NCBI RefSeq assembly: GCF_003458715.1
Contig: NZ_QRVI01000019.1
Coordinates: 1 to 44,805 of the forward strand
Direction: 5' to 3'
Source of the DNA: Eubacterium sp. AF22-8LB
Lineage (GTDB): Bacteria > Bacillota_I > Bacilli_A > Erysipelotrichales > Erysipelotrichaceae
Length of the DNA: 44,805 nt
Shown here: positions 39,808 to 44,805 of the stretch, in pieces
How the letters are laid out: each line of letters begins with the position of its first letter
How positions within the stretch are numbered: the first letter of the stretch is position 1
Notes under the pieces: model-generated
The model's database searches: none
Seen by the model: only the letters and a program-made list of their open reading frames with translations
What the model was told of the DNA's origin: nothing
Made by a program: the position numbers and the translations under genes

Positions 39808-41832
39808 ATGTCTATTTCATATACATTAGATAAACGTTGTACAGAAATCCTGAATATTGTAATGTACACAACAGGTTATTTAAAAGTTCAAGACCTTGCG
39901 GATGACTTAGAAGTTTCTAAACGAAGCGTCTATTATGACATTTCTAAAATTAACGAATGGCTGGTCGATAATAATATCGATCCTATTATACAAGAGCGCG
40001 GCAAAGGAATTATTCTTCATAAAGAGCAGGTTCAGGCTATTCAAAAGACATTAAATAAGAAAAAAAATGAAAGTATACTTGTCTTTACACCTGAAGAAAG
40101 ACAACGTATTGAAATCTGTTCTATAATTACCCGTAACCGCCCTTTATATATCGAAGATTTTATCGATATTTGCCAAGTTAGTCGAAACACTATAATTAAT
40201 GATTTAAAATCTGTTGATGCTTTTTTAAGTCATTATGCACTTCAACTTACATATAGTATAAAAACAGGATATCACATACATGGAGATACGATCAAAAAAA
40301 GAGCTGTCTTTTTTATGCTGTTCCCTAGCCTTTGGCACTACTATGAAAATCACATTATTGAAGCTTTTGATTCAGAAAGACTTTATGATATATTAAATTG
40401 CTTAAAACATATTGAATCTGAATTGCATGCCGAATATGTGAGTGGAATCTTACCTGCTTTAGCTATGTTCATTTCAACCATCCAAAATAGAAATGACATT
40501 ATTACATTTTCAGACATGGATGAAGAAGAAATTATTGAAACAAATGAGTACAATTTGGTACATAAATATTTTAATGATTTAAAAGACTATGAACAAGTTT
40601 ATATTGCACTACACCTTCTTGGATCTAGACTGCAAGCTGTTCCTGTGAATGTAATGAAGGAAGAAGATAAAACATATGAATTGGCAAAATCTTTAGTACA
40701 TGAATTTGAAAGGATTTCATATGTTTTTTATGATCAGGAAGATGAATTGATCAATGCAATCAATGCGCATTTAAAAACTTCTTTATATCGTTTTAAATAT
40801 GGTATTCAATTAGGAAACCCTATGCTTAACAATATTAAAACCGAATATGAAGAATTGTTTGAATTAACAAAACGTGCTTGCAATGTATTATCTAAAAATC
40901 TTGATTGTTTTATTTCGGATGCAGAAGTTGCTTATCTAACCCTGCATTTTGGAGCTTTTATGCCTACACAAAAAGCAAACAAACACACATTTAGAATCTT
41001 GATTATATGCCCAAATGGCATTGGAACTGGAAATATGTTACGCCAAGAAGTGTCAACTTTAGTGCCTCAAGCAACTGAAATTAAAAACTTACCTTTAAGC
41101 AGTTATGAGCCAGAACACGATTATGATGTTGTTATTTCAACGGTTATGCTGCCAAATGAACAAAAGTTGATTATGGTGCACCCAATACTAACCGATCAAG
41201 ATCGTGTAGCTATATTAAGAAACTGCATGGCAACTGAGCCGCAGGCAAAAATGCAAATTGATGATATTATGAAAATCGCATCAAATTATATTAATCCCGA
41301 TCAATTAAATGACTTCCATAAAAATCTACAAGATTATTATTCAAGTATACAAGTACAAAAAGTACCTCATAAAACTTATGATCGAGGTTTATTAGACTTT
41401 TTGAAAGGATCCCATATTCAATGTGTAAATTCACAAGTCAGCTGGGAAGAAGCTATTCAAATTTCAGCAAAACCATTATTAGATGATGGTTCTATTTCAA
41501 ATGATTATGTGAATGCCATCATAAATGATCAAAAAAATAAAGGCTTATATATGTTTTTAGCTGATGATCTTGTTCTAGCACACTCTGCGATTGAAAATGG
41601 CGTAAATCGATTAGATGTATCAATGTGTACATTTAAAGAGCCCGTTCCTTTTTTAAATGGTCAAAACGCCAAAATTATTCTTGTACTTTGTGCAGAAGAT
41701 AAAACCAAACATATTCATGTATTAAATGATATGCTCAATATTTTCTCTAAGAAAAAGAGTATTGATCAAATTGCAAGCTTAAATTCACCAGCAGAAATAT
41801 ATTCATATATAGATAAACATATCGAAAAATAG
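39808..41832 (+). CDS. PRD-containing PTS-regulated transcriptional activator (MtlR/LicR type)
   Basis: A 674-residue regulator. An N-terminal winged HTH (DLADDLEVSKRSVYYDISKI) and a second HTH near 100-140 (EDFIDICQVSRNTIINDLKS) precede two PRD domains (~170-400, with conserved His in VYIALHLLGSRLQ and VAYLTLHFGAFMP). An EIIB-like domain (~405-490, LIICPNGIGTGNM) and an EIIA-like domain (~530-674, active His in LVLAHSAIENGV) complete it. DNA-binding rather than antiterminator architecture, controlled by PTS phosphorylation. It is divergent from the PTS operon it presumably activates. RBS AAGGAG. Confidence 0.92.
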   Translation: MSISYTLDKRCTEILNIVMYTTGYLKVQDLADDLEVSKRSVYYDISKINEWLVDNNIDPIIQERGKGIILHKEQVQAIQKTLNKKKNESILVFTPEERQRIEICSIITRNRPLYIEDFIDICQVSRNTIINDLKSVDAFLSHYALQLTYSIKTGYHIHGDTIKKRAVFFMLFPSLWHYYENHIIEAFDSERLYDILNCLKHIESELHAEYVSGILPALAMFISTIQNRNDIITFSDMDEEEIIETNEYNLVHKYFNDLKDYEQVYIALHLLGSRLQAVPVNVMKEEDKTYELAKSLVHEFERISYVFYDQEDELINAINAHLKTSLYRFKYGIQLGNPMLNNIKTEYEELFELTKRACNVLSKNLDCFISDAEVAYLTLHFGAFMPTQKANKHTFRILIICPNGIGTGNMLRQEVSTLVPQATEIKNLPLSSYEPEHDYDVVISTVMLPNEQKLIMVHPILTDQDRVAILRNCMATEPQAKMQIDDIMKIASNYINPDQLNDFHKNLQDYYSSIQVQKVPHKTYDRGLLDFLKGSHIQCVNSQVSWEEAIQISAKPLLDDGSISNDYVNAIINDQKNKGLYMFLADDLVLAHSAIENGVNRLDVSMCTFKEPVPFLNGQNAKIILVLCAEDKTKHIHVLNDMLNIFSKKKSIDQIASLNSPAEIYSYIDKHIEK

Positions 41833-41841
41833 GAGGTTATC

Positions 41842-42498
41842 ATGGAATTCAATAAATATTTCGATCACACATTTTTAAAGGCATTTGCCACAGAAAAAGA
41901 CATTGATACACTTTGTCAACAAGCAAGAGAATTAAATACCGCAAGCGTTTGTGTTAACGAAGAATGGGTTGCTTATTGTAAGGAATTACTAAAAGATACA
42001 AACGTAATGGTTTGCAGTGTTGTGGGTTTTCCACTAGGACAATGTGGATTAAACACAAAAGCTTACGAAACGAAAGAGGCATTAAAAGATGGTGCAGATG
42101 AAATTGACTATGTCTTAAATGTTGGCGATGTGAAAATGGGCAAATTTGACAAAGTAAAAGAGGAGATGGAAACTCTAACAAATATTTGTCACGAACAAAA
42201 CAAAGGAATTAAAGTGATTTTTGAAAATTGCTATCTAACAAAGGAAGAAATCAAAAAATGTGCTGAAATTGCTAAAGAAGTTAAACCGGATTTCATTAAA
42301 ACAAGCACTGGATTTGGTACTGGTGGTGCCACAAAAGAAGATGTGAAATTGATGAAAGATACCGTTGGAAGTGATGTTGAAGTAAAAGCAGCCGGTGGCA
42401 TCCATTCTTACGCTGAAGTAAAAGAAATGATCGAAGCTGGTGCCACTCGTATTGGTGCAAGTGCAACAGTACAAATTGTAGAAGAATACAATAAATAA
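41842..42498 (+). CDS. deoC: Deoxyribose-phosphate aldolase
   Basis: A 218-residue class I aldolase. The Schiff-base Lys153 is in FIKTSTGFGTGGAT, proton-relay Asp89 in DGADEIDYVLNVG, and the second Lys in VEVKAAGGIHSY. Cleaves 2-deoxyribose-5-phosphate to glyceraldehyde-3-phosphate and acetaldehyde. The length matches the family. It sits nine bases after the activator with RBS GGAGG, so it belongs to the sugar module. With transketolase it supports a pentose or deoxypentose catabolic role for the PTS. Confidence 0.95.
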   Translation: MEFNKYFDHTFLKAFATEKDIDTLCQQARELNTASVCVNEEWVAYCKELLKDTNVMVCSVVGFPLGQCGLNTKAYETKEALKDGADEIDYVLNVGDVKMGKFDKVKEEMETLTNICHEQNKGIKVIFENCYLTKEEIKKCAEIAKEVKPDFIKTSTGFGTGGATKEDVKLMKDTVGSDVEVKAAGGIHSYAEVKEMIEAGATRIGASATVQIVEEYNK

Positions 42499-42515
42499 TT
42501 ATTTGTTATGTCAAA

Positions 42516-42550
42516 AAGAAATTTAAGCATCTCTTAGATTTCTTTTTTTT
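42516..42550 (+). terminator. Terminator after deoC
   Basis: 12-pair stem AAGAAATTTAAG/CTTAGATTTCTT (one U.G), loop CATCT, followed by six to eight T. Confidence 0.85.
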
Positions 42551-42577
42551 GTTTTATAATTAAAAAATTGCTACAAT
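42549..42577 (+). promoter_or_regulatory. Promoter of the MATE genes, implying a leaderless mRNA
   Basis: TTGTTT (42549-42554), 17-base spacer, TACAAT (42572-42577). The ATG is at 42587, nine bases after the -10, and no Shine-Dalgarno sequence is present. Confidence 0.55.
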
Positions 42578-42586
42578 AGTTCCTGT

Positions 42587-43921
42587 ATGAAAAAAAATCA
42601 GAGTGTTGACCTATTACATGGCCCTATATTTAAATCGTTAAGTTTACTGGCAATTCCAATCATGGCCACTTATTTTATTCAAATGGCATATAACCTAGTT
42701 GATATGTTATGGATTGGATTTTTGGGTTCTGGCGCCGTTGCTAGTGTTGGCGTGTCTGGAAATTTCATGTATTTGGCAAATGGATTAGTAAATATGCCTA
42801 AAATTGGTTCTCAAGCATTAGTTGGACAAAGCTTAGGAGCTAATAATAAAGAGGAAACAAAGAATTATATTGAAGCCGCTTTTCAAAGCTCAATATTGTT
42901 TGCGTTGATTTATGGAATCATTATTATTGTTTTTCAAAAAAATTTAATACAACTCTTCAATTTGGAAGATCCAACAATAATTCAAGACGCACAAAATTAT
43001 CTATGGATTACATGTGGTTTTATTATTTTCTCATTTGTGAATCAAATCTTCACGGGTATTTTAACGGCTGCAGGTCATTCAAAAAGTACTTTTATCGCAA
43101 CCACAACAGGTTTAGTTTTAAATCTTATTTTAGATCCTGTTTTGATTTTTGTTTGTAACCTTAGAGTCATTGGTGCAGCTCTTGCAACCATTATTGCTCA
43201 AATTATTGTTACTTTAGTTTTTTTATATGATGCTAAAAAATTAGATTTATTTCAAGAAATACAGTTATTATCAAAACCAGATAAAACTCACATATCTAAA
43301 ATTTTAAAAATAGGCTTCCCACCTTCTATTCAGAGCATGTTATTTACATGCATTTCCATGTACATTGCTCGTTTAATTTCTAGCTTTGGAGCTATAAGTG
43401 TTGCCGTTCAAAAAGTAGGATCTCAAATCGAATCCATTTCATGGATGGCTGCCGATGGATTTAGTGCATCTATCAATGCGTTCACTTCGCAAAATTATGG
43501 AGCAAAAAACTATAATCGAGTTCAAAAAGGTTATAAAACTGGAATGCTTGTCGTTGGTTTATGGGGATTGCTTACTTCATGTATATTAATTTTCCTTCCT
43601 GGTCCTATTTTTTCTTGTTTTATCCACGAACCTAATATCCTTCCATATGGAATTGACTATCTAGTTATACTTGGATTCTCTCAACTCTTTATGTGCATAG
43701 AAATTGCTACACAAGGAGCGTTTAACGGATTAGGTAAAACATTACCTCCAAGTATTGTTTCCATTGTCTTTACTTCCGCAAGAATTCCTATGGCTCTTGT
43801 ATTCTCACATTTCTTAGGGGTTAATGGAGTATGGTGGGCTATTTCTGTTTCTAGCATCATAAAAGGTATTGTTTTAGTCACATGGTTTATTCTATATTCA
43901 AAAAGGAGGCTTGTTTCATGA
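42587..43921 (+). CDS. MATE family multidrug/metabolite efflux protein
   Basis: A 444-residue transporter with twelve predicted membrane helices in two homologous halves. The typical start is LLHGPIFKSLSLLAIPIMAT, with VDMLWIGFLGSGAVASVGVS in helix 2 and the second-half repeat QSMLFTCISMYIARLISSFG. Members exchange Na+ or H+ for cationic drugs or metabolites. The ATG lies nine bases behind a -10 box with no Shine-Dalgarno, so translation is probably leaderless. It overlaps the next MATE gene by ATGA. Confidence 0.93.
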   Translation: MKKNQSVDLLHGPIFKSLSLLAIPIMATYFIQMAYNLVDMLWIGFLGSGAVASVGVSGNFMYLANGLVNMPKIGSQALVGQSLGANNKEETKNYIEAAFQSSILFALIYGIIIIVFQKNLIQLFNLEDPTIIQDAQNYLWITCGFIIFSFVNQIFTGILTAAGHSKSTFIATTTGLVLNLILDPVLIFVCNLRVIGAALATIIAQIIVTLVFLYDAKKLDLFQEIQLLSKPDKTHISKILKIGFPPSIQSMLFTCISMYIARLISSFGAISVAVQKVGSQIESISWMAADGFSASINAFTSQNYGAKNYNRVQKGYKTGMLVVGLWGLLTSCILIFLPGPIFSCFIHEPNILPYGIDYLVILGFSQLFMCIEIATQGAFNGLGKTLPPSIVSIVFTSARIPMALVFSHFLGVNGVWWAISVSSIIKGIVLVTWFILYSKRRLVS

Positions 43922-44385
43922 AAAATCATTCTTTAACGCAAGGAAGCATCGCAAAAGGACTACTCTTCTTTGTGATCCCACTTTTCTTTTCCAATCTATT
44001 TCAACAACTCTATAATACAATTGACACTGTATTAGTTGGACATTTTTTAGGAGACAATGCACTGGCTGCCATGGGGGCCACTGCCGCAATCTTTGAATTG
44101 ATTGTACAGTTTTCTAATGGTTGTGGCACTGGTTTTAGTATTGTTACAGCTCGTTATTTTGGGTCAAGAAATGAAGATGAATTAAAGAAAAGCGTCGCGG
44201 CTTCTTTAATTTTAGGACTCGTTATTTCAATCGCAATTACTATCATTTCATATTTTTCTATGCCCTACCTATTAACGATTCTAAAAACCCCACAAAGTAT
44301 TTATCACGACTCTTTAAACTACATTCGTTGCATTTCAGCTTTATTTAAAGCCATTTGGACTTTTTTAAATCATTTGAAATTATAG
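43918..44385 (+). pseudogene. Truncated second MATE transporter gene
   Basis: 155 codons corresponding to roughly the first third of a MATE protein (GSIAKGLLFFVIPLFFSNLF, DTVLVGHFLGDNALAAMGAT, GCGTGFSIVTARYFGS). The family length is ~450. Similarity fades after NYIRCISA, near 44345, and the frame stops at 44385 where a sequence shared with the transposase remnant begins. So the gene was broken by an insertion or deletion. Start 43918 has AGGAGG eight bases upstream and overlaps the previous stop (ATGA), showing it was once the second gene of a MATE pair. Confidence 0.8.
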
Positions 44386-44420
44386 ATGTTTATAAATCAC
44401 GAGAAGTTGACGTATTTACG
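44382..44420 (+). repeat. IS-end-like sequence, inverted copy of 34029-34066
   Basis: TATAGATGTTTATAAATCAC then GAGAAGTTGACGTATTTACG, inverted relative to the copy beside the transposase scrap, about 10.3 kb apart. It marks the break in the second MATE gene. Confidence 0.55.
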
Positions 44421-44805
44421 TATCTTCTAAGTAAAAATCTGATCAAAAATCTATAAATAATAGATGGGTTTCGCTTATGATGATATATTTTGATTTTGAC
44501 GAAGATAATTTGACAAAGATAAATTGAAACAGAATAATTTGCTATATTTGTAACTTTAGAAAAGTGTTATGATAAATTTATAACACTTCATAATTATATG
44601 CCCTCTTAGAACATAAAAGATTAACCTTTTTTCTCAAAATATATATGGAAAAAGCTTATAGGTGTTTTTCTTATATTTTTTATATTCTTTAAAATATGTT
44701 TGTAAAATTGCCTCTTCAACATTTATTCTTATCTTATAACAAACTATATAAATGATAATCTAAATATGTACATAAATGATCATTTAAGAATGTACACTTC
44801 TGATT
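44421..44805. other. 385-base AT-rich end region without genes
   Basis: No coding frame. It contains an inverted repeat AAGTGTTAT/ATAACACTT (44563-44589) and a symmetric element TGTACAT...ATGATCAT...ATGTACA (44767-44796) that looks like an operator. A transposase or other gene may begin beyond the window. Confidence 0.45.

Overview
The window is AT-rich and compact, with strong GGAGG-type ribosome binding sites. It carries PTS transport, split transketolase, MATE, MacB-like and XRE genes. This points to a low-GC anaerobic gut Bacillota, most like Erysipelotrichia or neighbouring Clostridia. That placement is an inference from gene content; there is no rRNA gene.

Layout. (1) 1-13.6 kb is ordinary chromosome: a YitT membrane protein behind a structured leader, a membrane-anchored XRE regulator, a SulP transporter, a four-gene MacB-type efflux operon with two different adaptor proteins, an old-yellow-enzyme/FAD oxidoreductase divergent from a TetR regulator, and a surface 5'-nucleotidase. 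(2) 13.7-15.3 kb is a small cassette (DUF1016/YhcG nuclease plus a 53-residue membrane protein) bracketed by two 3'-end fragments of a tRNA-Arg(CCU)-like gene. (3) 15.5-21.1 kb is the recombination and regulatory end of an integrated element: an active tyrosine recombinase, a paralogue that has lost its catalytic residues, an excisionase-like protein, an orphan MazF/PemK toxin, a sigma-region-4-like protein, and an XRE/small membrane protein pair. (4) 21.2-25.5 kb is a mosaic: decayed genes, arrays of 22-23-bp imperfect repeats that look like transposase-binding termini, a ~100-bp duplicated segment, and between inward-facing arrays a three-gene cassette (GHKL ATPase, STAS-like DUF4325 protein, membrane protein). 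(5) 25.6-33.9 kb is a complete RiPP cluster: LytTR regulator and sensor, radical SAM/SPASM maturase, a 63-residue six-cysteine precursor, and three ABC components of probable immunity/export plus a separate ABC exporter. (6) 34.0-34.7 kb holds transposase and nuclease scraps. (7) 34.8-42.5 kb is a sugar module: an ascorbate-type PTS (IIA-IIC-IIB) and split transketolase, divergent from a membrane TPR-like protein, a PRD/PTS-domain activator and DeoC. (8) 42.6-44.4 kb carries two MATE genes, the second truncated; the last 420 bases repeat sequence found beside the transposase scrap.

The most notable find is the RiPP cluster. Its precursor has the cysteine pattern C-x-C-x16-C-x2-Y-C, which (from memory) is the spacing of ruminococcin C, a double-hairpin sactipeptide, but with two extra cysteines and no trypsin site near the leader/core junction. 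The sensor kinase in the cluster appears to lack the ATP-binding G boxes. The second most notable is the GHKL/STAS-like cassette, which looks like a partner-switch pair carried as accessory cargo beside repeat arrays and a decayed glycine-zipper gene.

All family calls are from reading the sequence by eye; no database search was run.
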